From assembly GCF_036568125.1 (NCBI RefSeq), contig NZ_DATCTF010000013.1, forward strand, positions 142,354 to 206,353: a stretch of DNA of 64,000 bases. The letters are read 5' to 3'. Below are positions 16,541-24,315 of the stretch, piece by piece. The first letter of the stretch is position 1, and every line of letters begins with the position of its first letter. The notes beneath the pieces were generated by a model. That model was not told the origin of the DNA and did no database searches. It worked only from the letters and a program-made list of their open reading frames with translations. Source of the stretch: Magnetovibrio sp. GTDB taxonomy: Bacteria; Pseudomonadota; Alphaproteobacteria; Rhodospirillales; Magnetovibrionaceae. A program made the translations under genes and the position numbers.

Positions 16541-17701
16541 TTAACGCAGATAGAGATGAACCTCGTTGGTCGATGCGCTGGAAGCGGTTTTGCCGGACAC
16601 GGCGACACGTGCGGGCGGCAGGCCCATTTCCACAAGCGAGCGCAGCACGTCTTCGGCGTGGCGACGGGCTTTGGTGGAATTCAACGCTACCCGCGCGGGG
16701 CCGCCCGATGCAGGCGCCACGGCGACCAGGTCGAACGCGGCGTTGGGGCGACGTTCGAGAACCTTACCCACGGCATTGTAAAGAGCCTGTTGATAGGGAA
16801 CCTTGTCGCGATCAAAGCGAATCACAACCAGCGGGCGGCGACCGGACGTATCCATCGGCTTGCCTGCAACGGGGCCGGGGCCAGCGGCGCTTTGCGCCAC
16901 GTTGGACAGGCTCGCACCATAAATTTCGCCGGTTTTGATGCCGGCGGCGAGCGTGTTCAGGTTGGAGCGTTCGGAAGCCACGTAGCTGCTTTGACGACGG
17001 ATGTCGTCGGTGGATTCTTTAAGCAGGCGTTCGATCAAAACAACAGTCTGGTCGACTTCGTCTTGCAAAATCGTCAATTGGCGATGGTCTTCGTCCACCG
17101 CGCCCGACACGCCAAAGGCCGCGCGGGTCGATTCGGCCAGATACGACGACATGGTCGACATGCCCGCCACCGCGGTGGCCAGCTTATTCATCGCGGCGAT
17201 ACCGACGTTGAGGTTATCCAACGAAGTTTGCGCGGTGTTGAACTGTTGCACCAAAATCGGGTTGCCCGGCGTGGTGCCGACCTGAAGGCGGGAATTCACC
17301 GCCGCGACCGTGTTGTGGTAGTTCTGCGCGCTGGCGACCATTTCGGCACGCTGCGTTTGCAGTTGAGCATTGTGGGTGCTGACCTGGTCTTGCAGGCGCT
17401 GCAGCTCGGCCCTCAGTTCGGCGACCTTGCGGCCGACGAAGGTCCCGGTGTCTTGTCCTGGCGTAACGCCGACAGGCCGGAAATCCGTGGTGCCGAGTTG
17501 CGGCGGCGGCGAACCAGCGCCATCGATTGCCTCGGTCTGCGTGGTCTGAGCCATCGATGCGGGCATGGTGGCCTGAGGCGGAGTTTCCGCCGTCGGGTCT
17601 TCGCCTGTCAAAGAAGGCCACAGGGCTGATTCAGAAAACGAGCAGGCCGGCAGCAGAAAAGCGGCCCCTACGATCATTGCCCGGAACTTCGAAAAATCCA
17701 T
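16541..17701 (-). CDS. Outer-membrane lipoprotein with coiled coil and OmpA-like C-terminus
   Basis: Signal peptide II: MIVGAAFLLPACS gives a lipobox with Cys about residue 20. A Pro/Thr-rich linker follows, then heptad-like alpha-helix from about residue 85 (VGRKVAELRAELQRLQDQV). The C-terminal 110 residues resemble an OmpA/MotB peptidoglycan-binding domain: VVIRFDRDKVPYQQAL, VAPASGG, NSTKARRHAEDVLRSL and LPPARVAVSG. It probably tethers the outer membrane to the cell wall or serves an envelope-spanning complex. The OmpA-like domain is divergent, lacking a clear NxxLSxxRA motif. No partner genes adjoin. Confidence 0.65.
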   Translation of the reverse strand: MDFSKFRAMIVGAAFLLPACSFSESALWPSLTGEDPTAETPPQATMPASMAQTTQTEAIDGAGSPPPQLGTTDFRPVGVTPGQDTGTFVGRKVAELRAELQRLQDQVSTHNAQLQTQRAEMVASAQNYHNTVAAVNSRLQVGTTPGNPILVQQFNTAQTSLDNLNVGIAAMNKLATAVAGMSTMSSYLAESTRAAFGVSGAVDEDHRQLTILQDEVDQTVVLIERLLKESTDDIRRQSSYVASERSNLNTLAAGIKTGEIYGASLSNVAQSAAGPGPVAGKPMDTSGRRPLVVIRFDRDKVPYQQALYNAVGKVLERRPNAAFDLVAVAPASGGPARVALNSTKARRHAEDVLRSLVEMGLPPARVAVSGKTASSASTNEVHLYLR

Positions 17702-18014
17702 TTCGCGCGTTCGCCTTTAACTTGGAACCTAAGAGTCGGAGTCTAAAAAAGATCATCCCCCACAGAGTGAAGCAAGTCCTTCAAAGCGTTTGAATAACAT
17801 GTCTCACAGCGATTTTTGCAGCGATCTTACTCAATGCCCAAAGCTGCGGCAAGGACGGATTTCGATAATTGCCAAGGCTTTATGCGCATTTGTAAATAGC
17901 GGGCTTTTAACTTGGTTCATAAAGTTGAAAAAAACTGTGACGTTACCCCTTGCCAACCGGGCAGGGCTGGAGTAGGTTCCGCCCGCTTCCGCTGCAAGGC
18001 GGTGACGCACCTAA
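17702..18014. other. Non-coding region between the lipoprotein gene and tRNA-Arg
   Basis: No supported gene. It must hold the minus-strand promoter of the lipoprotein gene and the tRNA promoter. A weak candidate for the latter is TTGCCA at 17950-17955 and TAGGTT at 17973-17978 with a 17-base spacer. A 60-codon open frame at 17790-17975 has no family resemblance and is discounted. Confidence 0.4.
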
Positions 18015-18091
18015 GGACCCTTAGCTCAGCTGGATAGAGCATCTGACTACGAATCAGAAGGTCGGGCGTTCGAATCGCTCAGGGTCCGCCA
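18015..18091 (+). tRNA. tRNA-Arg (anticodon ACG)
   Basis: 77-nt cloverleaf with encoded CCA. The acceptor stem GGACCCT pairs with AGGGTCC (18081-18087) before discriminator G. The D arm contains AGCTCAGCTGGATAGAGC, the anticodon loop is CTACGAA with ACG, and the T loop is GTTCGAATC. ACG (inosine after editing) reads CGU, CGC and CGA. A terminator hairpin follows directly. Confidence 0.97.
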
Positions 18092-18097
18092 AAAACA

Positions 18098-18150
18098 AGC
18101 CTCAGAGATCGGCCGCCGCGCGGTTTTGAGCTCTGAGGCTTTTGTTTTTT
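18098..18150. terminator. Terminator after tRNA-Arg, shared with the convergent MocR gene
   Basis: AAGCCTCAGAG (18098-18108) pairs with CTCTGAGGCTT (18131-18141), followed by TTGTTTTTT. The minus-strand reading also ends in a T run, so it can also stop the MocR gene. Confidence 0.85.
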
Positions 18151-18157
18151 GCCCCGA

Positions 18158-19585
18158 TCACGGTATCCGGTTTAAGGCGTCCATGACGATTCGTGCCAGT
18201 TTCGGCATAGCGTCTTGCAGCGCAGGCGCGTCGAAACCGCAAAATCCGAGCAACAAACCGCGTCTTGGGTGTGCCCCCGCGCAGTAGGTCGATAGTGCCG
18301 GGCACGACAGGCCTGCGTCAGTGGCGCGCGCCGCGATTTCGACGTCGTCGCAATCGGACGGCAGATGCACGACCAAGTGCATGCCGCTGTGATGATCGCG
18401 CCACTGCACCCGCTCATCAATGAAATGATCGCGGAACAATCCGATCAAGACGCGGCGGCGTTCCGCATAGATGCGGCGCATGCGCCGGATATGGCGATAA
18501 AACCCACCGTCTTGCATGAACACGCCCAACGGGCGTTGGCCGATCAGGGACGCTTTTGAGCCAAACCGCGCCAAGGTCGCGCCGATGTTCGGGATGAGGT
18601 GGCGGGGCATCACCAAAAAGCCCAGCCGCAAGGTATCGGAAAAAACTTTCGAAAAGCTGCCGATATAAAGCGTGCGGCCATGATTGTCGAAACTGGACAA
18701 GGCGGGAATCGGGCGCCCACCGTAGCGAAACTCGCTGTCGTAATCGTCTTCGACGATCCAACCGCCATGATGTTCGCTCCAGGCCAAAAAATCGCGCCGC
18801 CGCGCCAACGGCATCGCACCGCCGAGGGGATATTGCGACGACGGGGTCAGCACGCTCATCAATGGCACCGGCGTTGCGGTTGGCAGTTGCGCGCCGTGTT
18901 CATCCACATCCAGCCAGATGGTTTGCAGGCCGAGACTTTGAATCAGTGCCCGCAGCACCCGGTAGCCGGGATTTTCCAAAGCGACCGAATCTCCCGGTTG
19001 GGCCAGGGTGCGTACACAGATTTCGAGGGCGTCGCTGGCCCCTGCGGTGATCAAAATTTGTTCGGGCGAAACTTTCATCGCCCGCCATTCGGCGAGGTAA
19101 TCGGCAATGGCGGTGCGCAACAAAAGATCGCCGAACGGATCAGTCTGGATCGCCAAGGCCTGCGGATCGGTGCGTGCCACGCGCGCCAAGCACTGTCCCC
19201 ATTGGCGGTGAGGAAATAAGCGCATATCCGGATGGCCGGGATGAAAGGGGCGCAAGGCAGACGGTTGCGCAAGGGCAGGCGTCTCGGCGACGGAGCGTGG
19301 TTGAGGGGCGGGTGCGATTTCGACCGTACCGATGTCGCTGACGTAAACGCCCGAACCAGTGCGCCCCTCGGCAAAGCCTTCGGCAATCAACTGGTCGTAA
19401 GCGGTGACGACGGTGGTGCGCGACACACCCAATTCTTCGGCAAAACTGCGCGATGGCGGCAAGCGTCGGCCCGCACCGATTTCACCGCACACGATACGCT
19501 GGCGCAAGGCGTCATAGATCTGCGCGAACATCGCCGTGGGTGCGTTCGGGTCGAGGGACAGGCCGATGAGGGGGTGATCTGGCAA
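18158..19585 (-). CDS. MocR/PdxR-family transcriptional regulator (GntR-HTH plus aminotransferase domain)
   Basis: Chimeric regulator. Residues about 10-80 are a GntR winged helix (MFAQIYDALRQRIVCGEIGAG, LPPSRSFAEELGVSRTTVV). The rest is a fold-type I aminotransferase domain with TAGASDALEI, VALENPGY, EDDYDSEFRYGG and the PLP-lysine region IGSFSKVFSDTLRLG. Such proteins sense PLP or amino-acid-derived ligands, usually regulating a divergent gene; here that is a PNPOx-like gene. The start is uncertain: TTG at 19585 is preferred because it is preceded by AGG and leaves a divergent promoter region; another TTG in frame lies at 19651. Confidence 0.88.
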   Translation of the reverse strand: MPDHPLIGLSLDPNAPTAMFAQIYDALRQRIVCGEIGAGRRLPPSRSFAEELGVSRTTVVTAYDQLIAEGFAEGRTGSGVYVSDIGTVEIAPAPQPRSVAETPALAQPSALRPFHPGHPDMRLFPHRQWGQCLARVARTDPQALAIQTDPFGDLLLRTAIADYLAEWRAMKVSPEQILITAGASDALEICVRTLAQPGDSVALENPGYRVLRALIQSLGLQTIWLDVDEHGAQLPTATPVPLMSVLTPSSQYPLGGAMPLARRRDFLAWSEHHGGWIVEDDYDSEFRYGGRPIPALSSFDNHGRTLYIGSFSKVFSDTLRLGFLVMPRHLIPNIGATLARFGSKASLIGQRPLGVFMQDGGFYRHIRRMRRIYAERRRVLIGLFRDHFIDERVQWRDHHSGMHLVVHLPSDCDDVEIAARATDAGLSCPALSTYCAGAHPRRGLLLGFCGFDAPALQDAMPKLARIVMDALNRIP

Positions 19586-19677
19586 AATTGGACCTATTAA
19601 TAAATATATTTTTGGACATTTCAAAGATGCCAATATTTTCGTATGGGTCAATCGTCATCTGCACGAGGAGAGCTTCG
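19586..19677. promoter_or_regulatory. Divergent promoter/operator region with TTGGAC direct repeats
   Basis: The 92-nt gap between the MocR and flavin-protein genes is AT-rich. It holds two direct copies of TTGGAC at 19588-19593 and 19612-19617, 24 nt apart. MocR regulators often bind direct repeats, so these are candidate operator half-sites; binding is inferred. The AATAAATATATTT stretch between them could serve as -10 for either gene. Confidence 0.4.
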
Positions 19678-20331
19678 ATGAACGACGAATTGACCGTAAC
19701 CGAGCGCACCCGGTTGCGCCGCCTGCACCAGCGCGGCAGCTTCGACCGCAAAACCATCCATGCGATTTTGGACGCGATGGCGCTGTGCCACGTCGGCTTC
19801 GTGCTGGACGGTAAGCCGGTGGTGATCCCGACGTTTCAATGGCGCGAAGGCAATCACGTCTACTGGCACGGCTCGGCGGCCAGCCGGGGCATTCGTGCGT
19901 CACAAGATCGGGATGTCTGTCTGACGGTGTCGCTGTTGGACGGCATGGTGTTGGCGCGCTCGGCCATGCACCACTCGGCGAACTTTCGGTCGGTGATGAT
20001 TTATGGCCGCCCGACGATCGTCGACGACCCCGACCGCAAAGCGGCAAGTCTGAACGCGTTCATCGACAAGCTTTATCCCGGACGCAGCGCCCTGTTGCGG
20101 CCCATGACCGCGCAGGAAGCCAAAGCGACGACGGTGCTGTCCATGCCGATCGACGAGGCCTCGGCCAAGATCCGCGACGACGGCGTGTGCGACGATGAAG
20201 AAGACTACGCCCTGCCGATCTGGGCGGGCGTGCTGCCGGTCCGGTACATTGTCGGCGATCCGGTCCCCGATCCGCGCAACGTGGCGGGCGTCGAAATGCC
20301 CGCGCACGTCAAAGCGTTTACATTGGGGTGA
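19678..20331 (+). CDS. Pyridoxamine-5'-phosphate-oxidase-like flavin-binding protein
   Basis: 217-residue FMN-binding split-barrel protein. Seen: GSFDRKTIHAILDAM, CHVGFVLDGKPVVIPTFQWR, VYWHGSAASRG, CLTVSLLDGMVLARSAMHHS and NFRSVMIYGRP, the pattern of the PNPOx-like 5-nitroimidazole-resistance/NimA-type family rather than of PdxH. Start at 19678 has GAGGAG upstream. It is divergent from a MocR regulator, which probably controls it; together they may respond to vitamin B6 or a related amine. Its stop lies 10 nt from that of the convergent DoxX gene. Confidence 0.82.
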   Translation: MNDELTVTERTRLRRLHQRGSFDRKTIHAILDAMALCHVGFVLDGKPVVIPTFQWREGNHVYWHGSAASRGIRASQDRDVCLTVSLLDGMVLARSAMHHSANFRSVMIYGRPTIVDDPDRKAASLNAFIDKLYPGRSALLRPMTAQEAKATTVLSMPIDEASAKIRDDGVCDDEEDYALPIWAGVLPVRYIVGDPVPDPRNVAGVEMPAHVKAFTLG

Positions 20332-20341
20332 GATCAACCGC

Positions 20342-20812
20342 TCACGGCTGTGGGGAAACGGCGCAGGTGTGGCCGGTGATTTTGCACAGTCCGCGATCGG
20401 CGGCCAGCCAGCCCGGACCGCGGGCCAAAATGAACATCAGCACCGCCGCCCACAACAAATGGTCGGGCCAACTGCCTGGGTAGACGAACACCTGGATCAC
20501 CAGCGTCATGCCCAGCAGTCCCAACGCCGACAAGCGGGTCGCCAAGCCGACGATCAACAGCGCGCCGAGTACGTGTTCCGCGGCGGTCGCCGTGTAGGCG
20601 GCGACTTCGGGCGACAGCAGGGGGACTTTGTATTCTTCGCGAAACAGATACAAGGTGGTGTCGGTGAGATTGAAATCGCCGTCCACTTTGGTTTGTCCGG
20701 CGCGCACAAAAAACGCGCCCAAGCCAACCCGCGCCATCAGCACCATCAGGCCGTCAGGGATTGCTTTGAGACGTTGCACGGCGCGGCAATACAAGCCGGA
20801 AAGAGCGGGCAT
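20342..20812 (-). CDS. DoxX-family membrane protein, last gene of the bufferin locus
   Basis: 156-residue integral membrane protein with four predicted helices and the DoxX pattern: LMARVGLGAFFVRAGQTKV, TATAAEHVLGALLIVGLATRLSA and LVIQVFVYPGSWPDHLLWAA. AAGGA precedes the ATG. DoxX proteins with this tail (HLLWAAVLMFILARGPG) regularly end operons of DUF2282, DUF692 and DUF2063 genes, described as gold-induced genes (gigABCD) in Cupriavidus. The molecular role of this component is unknown. Confidence 0.9.
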   Translation of the reverse strand: MPALSGLYCRAVQRLKAIPDGLMVLMARVGLGAFFVRAGQTKVDGDFNLTDTTLYLFREEYKVPLLSPEVAAYTATAAEHVLGALLIVGLATRLSALGLLGMTLVIQVFVYPGSWPDHLLWAAVLMFILARGPGWLAADRGLCKITGHTCAVSPQP

Positions 20813-20827
20813 GGCGAGAGTTCCTTT

Positions 20828-21616
20828 TTAAGATTTCAAAGTAAAACTGCAAAATGCGCCGACGCCGAGCAACACCGCCAAAGTCGCGGCGGGATCGAAG
20901 TTTGGCATGACGGTTTGGGCGGCGGCGAAAGCGCCCTCCAGCCTGTCGCCGGCGACTAGGCGTTCGGCCAAAACGAACCCGGCTGGGGAAAGCTCGACCA
21001 TTTCGACGGTTGCTTTCGGGCGCAGCACCGCCAGCGCTTGCCCTCCTTCGTCGAGGTCGACCATCGCATCCGGATCGGCGTTGCATTGGTTGATGTCCCA
21101 GATTTCCTTGATGGGGTAAGGCGATCGGACCAACTGCACGCTCGGGTGCGGCGTAAAAACCAAATCGCCGCAGATATCCGGGGCCACGCCGGTCAGGGCG
21201 ACGGCGCTCAGGGCCGGGGCGTCGGCAGCGTGAAACGCGGTGTTCCAAGCCCATTCCAATTTTGCCACGTCGGGCAGATACGGCAATTCGGCGACAGAGG
21301 GCATCGTGGCGAGAAAATCGCCGAACCCTTCACCGTATTCGAACAGGCACGGCGAACGCGGTGGTTGGGCGCGCACGTAGAGGCGCGCGACGGCGTCGAA
21401 AAATTCCTCGCCGACCAATTTTTTGACCACCGAATAGGTCCCGCCCAAGGCATCGCTCAGCAAGATGGTGGTGTTGTTGCGATGCACGTTGAGGCGCTGT
21501 TCGGGCGCAAAGCCGTCGCCGATGATGGCGGCGGCCAACCCACCGGCATCGCCGCCCAACGACACGTCGCGCAGCGCGCTTTGCAGATCGGACAAACGAT
21601 CAGACAAGGGCGGCAT
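20828..21616 (-). CDS. bufC: DUF2063 / BufC-type partner of the MNIO enzyme
   Basis: Protein of 262 residues from the ATG at 21616 (an in-frame GTG/ATG further upstream lies inside the MNIO gene). The N-terminal half is the DUF2063 putative DNA-binding-like domain: LNVHRNNTTILLSDALGGTY, VVKKLVGEEFFDAVARLYV, FGDFLATMPSVAELPYLPDVAKLEWAW in segments. In characterised MNIO systems the equivalent partner presents the precursor peptide to the enzyme; that role is taken from the family. The start overlaps the MNIO gene's end by 17 nt, implying coupled translation. Confidence 0.9.
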   Translation of the reverse strand: MPPLSDRLSDLQSALRDVSLGGDAGGLAAAIIGDGFAPEQRLNVHRNNTTILLSDALGGTYSVVKKLVGEEFFDAVARLYVRAQPPRSPCLFEYGEGFGDFLATMPSVAELPYLPDVAKLEWAWNTAFHAADAPALSAVALTGVAPDICGDLVFTPHPSVQLVRSPYPIKEIWDINQCNADPDAMVDLDEGGQALAVLRPKATVEMVELSPAGFVLAERLVAGDRLEGAFAAAQTVMPNFDPAATLAVLLGVGAFCSFTLKS

Positions 21617-22511
21617 GGCGAACCTCTTCGGTTGCGCTGGCGCGCGCCAGAATGCGGTCGGCCTTGGCGGCTTCATCGAGCAGCACGTCGAGTTCGGGGA
21701 TATTGCTGTCCCACTCGATCAAGGTCGGCTTGGGGCCCGTACGTTTGATAACGTGCTCATAAAGAGCCCAAACCGCGTCGCAGACCTGCGAGCCATGATC
21801 GTCGATGCGCAGGATGCGGTCATCGAAAGCTACCTCGCTGTGGCCACCGAGGTGAATTTCGCCGATGGCGTCGGCGGGAATTTGATCGACATAGGCGATC
21901 GGGTCGAACCCGTGGTTCATGGCGCTGACATAGACGTTGTTGACGTCGAGCAGCACCGCGCAATCGCTTTTGTCGATGACGTTGAGCAGGAATTCGGGTT
22001 CGGAAATGACCGAGTGTTCGTAGCGCAGGTACGACGACGGGTTTTCGATCAGCACCCGGCGTTTGAGCGCATCTTGCATTTCAACCACGTGGGTCGAGAA
22101 AATTTCGAGAGCTTCTTCGGTATAGGGCAGGGCGATCAGGTCATTGAGGTAAATGCCGTCGGCGATGCTCCACGACAAATGTTCGGATACCGAGCCGGGT
22201 TCGATGCGGCGCTCAAGCTCGACCAGTCGCTTCAGGTGCGTTTTGTCCAACGGCCCGGCACTGCCGAGCGACAAGCCGACGCCGTGCAGCGACAGCGGAT
22301 AGCGGTCACGCATGGCGTTCAGCCACGCTTTGGTGGGGCCGCCCGCGCACATGTAATTTTCACTGTGTACTTCCAGCCAACCGATATCGGGATTGCGGTC
22401 ATGGATATCTTTATAGTGTTGCGCCTTGAGCCCGATTCCGGACTGCGCGGGTAGTGACGCGGCCGAAATCGGGCTGGCAAGACGGTGCGCGGTGTGAGCC
22501 AAATTGGTCAT
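21600..22511 (-). CDS. bufB: MNIO (DUF692) multinuclear iron oxidative enzyme, BufB type
   Basis: TIM-barrel iron enzyme of 303 residues. Family members modify Cys in precursor peptides; in Caulobacter bufferins the product is reported as 5-thiooxazole. Seen metal-ligand motifs: GWLEVHSENY, LSLHGVGLSLGS, SEHLSWS, IENPSSYLRY, LLDVNNVYVSAMNHGFDP, EIHLGGHS, DDHGSQV and IEWDSNIPELDVLL. ATG at 22511 is chosen for the AAGGG about 9 nt upstream; the long N-terminal open extension to 22682 is a shadow of the peptide gene. It lies 14 nt after bufA and ahead of bufC. Confidence 0.94.
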   Translation of the reverse strand: MTNLAHTAHRLASPISAASLPAQSGIGLKAQHYKDIHDRNPDIGWLEVHSENYMCAGGPTKAWLNAMRDRYPLSLHGVGLSLGSAGPLDKTHLKRLVELERRIEPGSVSEHLSWSIADGIYLNDLIALPYTEEALEIFSTHVVEMQDALKRRVLIENPSSYLRYEHSVISEPEFLLNVIDKSDCAVLLDVNNVYVSAMNHGFDPIAYVDQIPADAIGEIHLGGHSEVAFDDRILRIDDHGSQVCDAVWALYEHVIKRTGPKPTLIEWDSNIPELDVLLDEAAKADRILARASATEEVRHAALV

Positions 22512-22525
22512 CTCGCGCATCCCTT

Positions 22526-22792
22526 TTACATAGACTTCGTGGAACCGCCGGCGATCTTCGCGCAGGTGCCTTTGGGCACGGCGACGAAGGCGTCTTTTTG
22601 GCCGTCCATTTTCGACGTGCCGGCGCACGACGAGTTTGCGGTCTGGCAATCGTTGTGACCGGCTTTGGCGACGCCGTAGCACTTTTCCATTTCCATTTCC
22701 GCGGCGCTGGCTTGCTGCACGGCGGCGGTGGACAGGGCGACGGCCATGGCGGCGGCGAGCAGCGGGGTTTTGCTGATGGATTTAACGGACAT
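22526..22792 (-). CDS. bufA: DUF2282 bufferin-type precursor peptide
   Basis: 88-residue secreted small protein: a Sec signal peptide with hydrophobic core and an AxA site near residues 28-31, then a mature part with four Cys at 38, 49, 56 and 77 in the contexts EKCYGVAKAGHNDC, NSSCAGTS and PKGTC. These match bufferins of the DUF2282 class, which bind copper after the two central Cys are modified by the MNIO enzyme (published for Caulobacter; inferred here). AGGAGG is an ideal Shine-Dalgarno. A leader of about 90 nt precedes it, with an ECF-type promoter and a GACCC-N5-GGGTC inverted repeat. Confidence 0.93.
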   Translation of the reverse strand: MSVKSISKTPLLAAAMAVALSTAAVQQASAAEMEMEKCYGVAKAGHNDCQTANSSCAGTSKMDGQKDAFVAVPKGTCAKIAGGSTKSM

Positions 22793-22887
22793 GTAATCCT
22801 CCTAAAATAAGATTGACTTGGTTGGGGACCCATTTAGGGTCGGGGCCTAAGATCTGGACACGTCGTTTCGTGCCCTTCCCCAACCAG

Positions 22888-22913
22888 TTCGTTGCCAAGC
22901 CCGATGGGGTTAC
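22888..22913 (-). promoter_or_regulatory. ECF-sigma-type promoter of the bufABC-doxX operon
   Basis: On the minus strand GTAACC (complement of 22908-22913) and CGAA (complement of 22888-22891) are separated by exactly 16 bases. This is the form of an ECF promoter and resembles the motif reported for the Caulobacter SigF regulon, as I recall it. The sigma gene is divergent next door. A second exact copy occurs at 45339-45364. Confidence 0.75.
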
Positions 22914-22976
22914 ACATTTTTTTTGACGCCGAGCAAAGACGGCTCGATTCAGCGAAAAAGCGCGTATCGGAAAAGT

Positions 22977-23588
22977 ATGACGGAGTCTCTCAATACGCCC
23001 GATCCGAAGTTCGACCCTAAGGCGGAACAAGATCGCCAGTGGTCGGAATGGATGACGCTGGCGCAAGACGGCGACGCGGCGGCGTATCAAAAGTTACTCG
23101 GCGCGGTGGTGCCTTTCGTGCGCGCCATCGTCGGCAAACGCATCAATGATCCCGATAAAATCGAAGATGTGGTGCAAGACGTATTGTTGTCGGTGCACAA
23201 AAACCGACACACCTATGATCCCAATTTGGCGTTCAAGCCATGGATCGGCACCATCGCCCAGCGCCGCACCATCGATGCGTTGCGTACGATCTACCGTCAA
23301 GGCGCGCGGGAAACGCTGGTGGACGAATATCCTGAAACCTTTTTGTCGGACGAAACGAATATCCTTCCTGAGGATGATCTTGTTTTTGCGTCTGGCGATG
23401 ATCTCAACCGGGCCCTCGAGACGTTGCCCGCCGGGCAACGCACCGCAGTGGAACTGTTGAAATTGCGTGAAATGAGCCTTAAAGAGGCATCCGAAGCCAG
23501 CGGCATGTCCGTTGCCGCGCTGAAAGTGGCGATGCACCGGGCACTCAAAAGTCTACGCGCCGAAATGGCTCCGAAAGCGGAACGGTAA
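22977..23588 (+). CDS. ECF RNA polymerase sigma factor (SigF type, metal stress)
   Basis: 203-residue group 4 sigma factor. Region 2 is seen in LLGAVVPFVRAIVGKRINDPDKIEDVVQDV (in parts) with KPWIGTIAQRRTIDALR; region 4 as LETLPAGQRTAVELLKLREMSLKEASEASGMSVAALKVAMHRAL (in parts). ATG at 22977 is preferred over TTG at 22923. The next gene, 7 nt downstream, encodes a DUF1109 membrane protein, the anti-sigma type paired with this ECF group. Divergent placement from bufABC argues that this sigma drives that operon. No exact GTAACC-N16-CGAA site precedes its own start. Confidence 0.92.
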   Translation: MTESLNTPDPKFDPKAEQDRQWSEWMTLAQDGDAAAYQKLLGAVVPFVRAIVGKRINDPDKIEDVVQDVLLSVHKNRHTYDPNLAFKPWIGTIAQRRTIDALRTIYRQGARETLVDEYPETFLSDETNILPEDDLVFASGDDLNRALETLPAGQRTAVELLKLREMSLKEASEASGMSVAALKVAMHRALKSLRAEMAPKAER

Positions 23589-23595
23589 GAAAAAT

Positions 23596-24282
23596 ATGAG
23601 CACGTCGACCGAAAACTTAATCGCTTCCTTGTCCCAGGACCTGACGCCGGTAAAGCGTTTGCCGTCTCCGGGCAAGCGGTTGTTGGGTTGGGTGGCGATG
23701 GCGTTACCGGTGTCGCTGATTTTGGGTGCCCTGGTCGAACAACAATCGTTCGCCTTGGTCTTTGAAGAACGGCAATCCTTCCAATTGGCGGTCGAACGCC
23801 TCACCACCATGCGCAGCTTGTCTGAATTGGCGGCGATCTTGTTGACGGCGGTGACAGCGGGCTATGCGGCGCTGTCCAGCAGTCAGCCGGGCCGTAGCCA
23901 GAAAGTCTGGATGCTGCCGGTGGCGCCGTTTTTCGTCTGGTTGGCGTTGATCACCGAAAGCTGCTGGCAGTTGTTCGAACAGGTGGGGCCCGATCAGTTC
24001 TCCTTCGCGCCGCATTGGACGTGCTATCCGTCCGTGGTGGCGACCGGCGCGGCCCCGGCGCTGGTGATGGTGATCTTGCTCAAGCGCGGCCTTTTGACGT
24101 CGCCGACCCTGACCGTCGGTTTGGCGGTGTTGGCGGCCTCGGCGCTGGGCGCGGTTGGCTTGCGTTTGTTCCATCCCCCCGATGCCACGGTGATGCTGTT
24201 GATGTGGCAGCTGATCGCGACGGTGACGTTCCTGGGCCTGTCGTCGCTGATCAGCGCCTTTTGGTCGCGCTGGGCGAAATAA
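23596..24282 (+). CDS. nrsF: DUF1109 (NrsF-type) integral-membrane anti-sigma factor
   Basis: 228 residues with six predicted membrane helices (about 29-46, 76-93, 104-121, 148-164, 171-190, 199-221) and a short cytoplasmic N-terminus that would hold the sigma factor. Two Cys, C123 in ITESCWQL and C143 in HWTCYPS, sit near the periplasmic side. In Caulobacter NrsF two conserved Cys are needed for the response to chromium and cadmium, so these are candidate sensors. It is cotranscribed with the sigma gene. Confidence 0.9.
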   Translation: MSTSTENLIASLSQDLTPVKRLPSPGKRLLGWVAMALPVSLILGALVEQQSFALVFEERQSFQLAVERLTTMRSLSELAAILLTAVTAGYAALSSSQPGRSQKVWMLPVAPFFVWLALITESCWQLFEQVGPDQFSFAPHWTCYPSVVATGAAPALVMVILLKRGLLTSPTLTVGLAVLAASALGAVGLRLFHPPDATVMLLMWQLIATVTFLGLSSLISAFWSRWAK

Positions 24283-24315
24283 AGCGCGTCGCACGCCCAG
24301 ATCGGCTTTTTCCCG

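Noticed and set aside
16523..17629. A 368-codon open frame on the plus strand
   Set aside because: Antisense to the lipoprotein gene, which has a lipobox, an OmpA-like end and its own terminator.
17790..17975. A 60-codon ORF in the gap before tRNA-Arg
   Set aside because: No Shine-Dalgarno or recognisable family, and it lies where the tRNA promoter should be.
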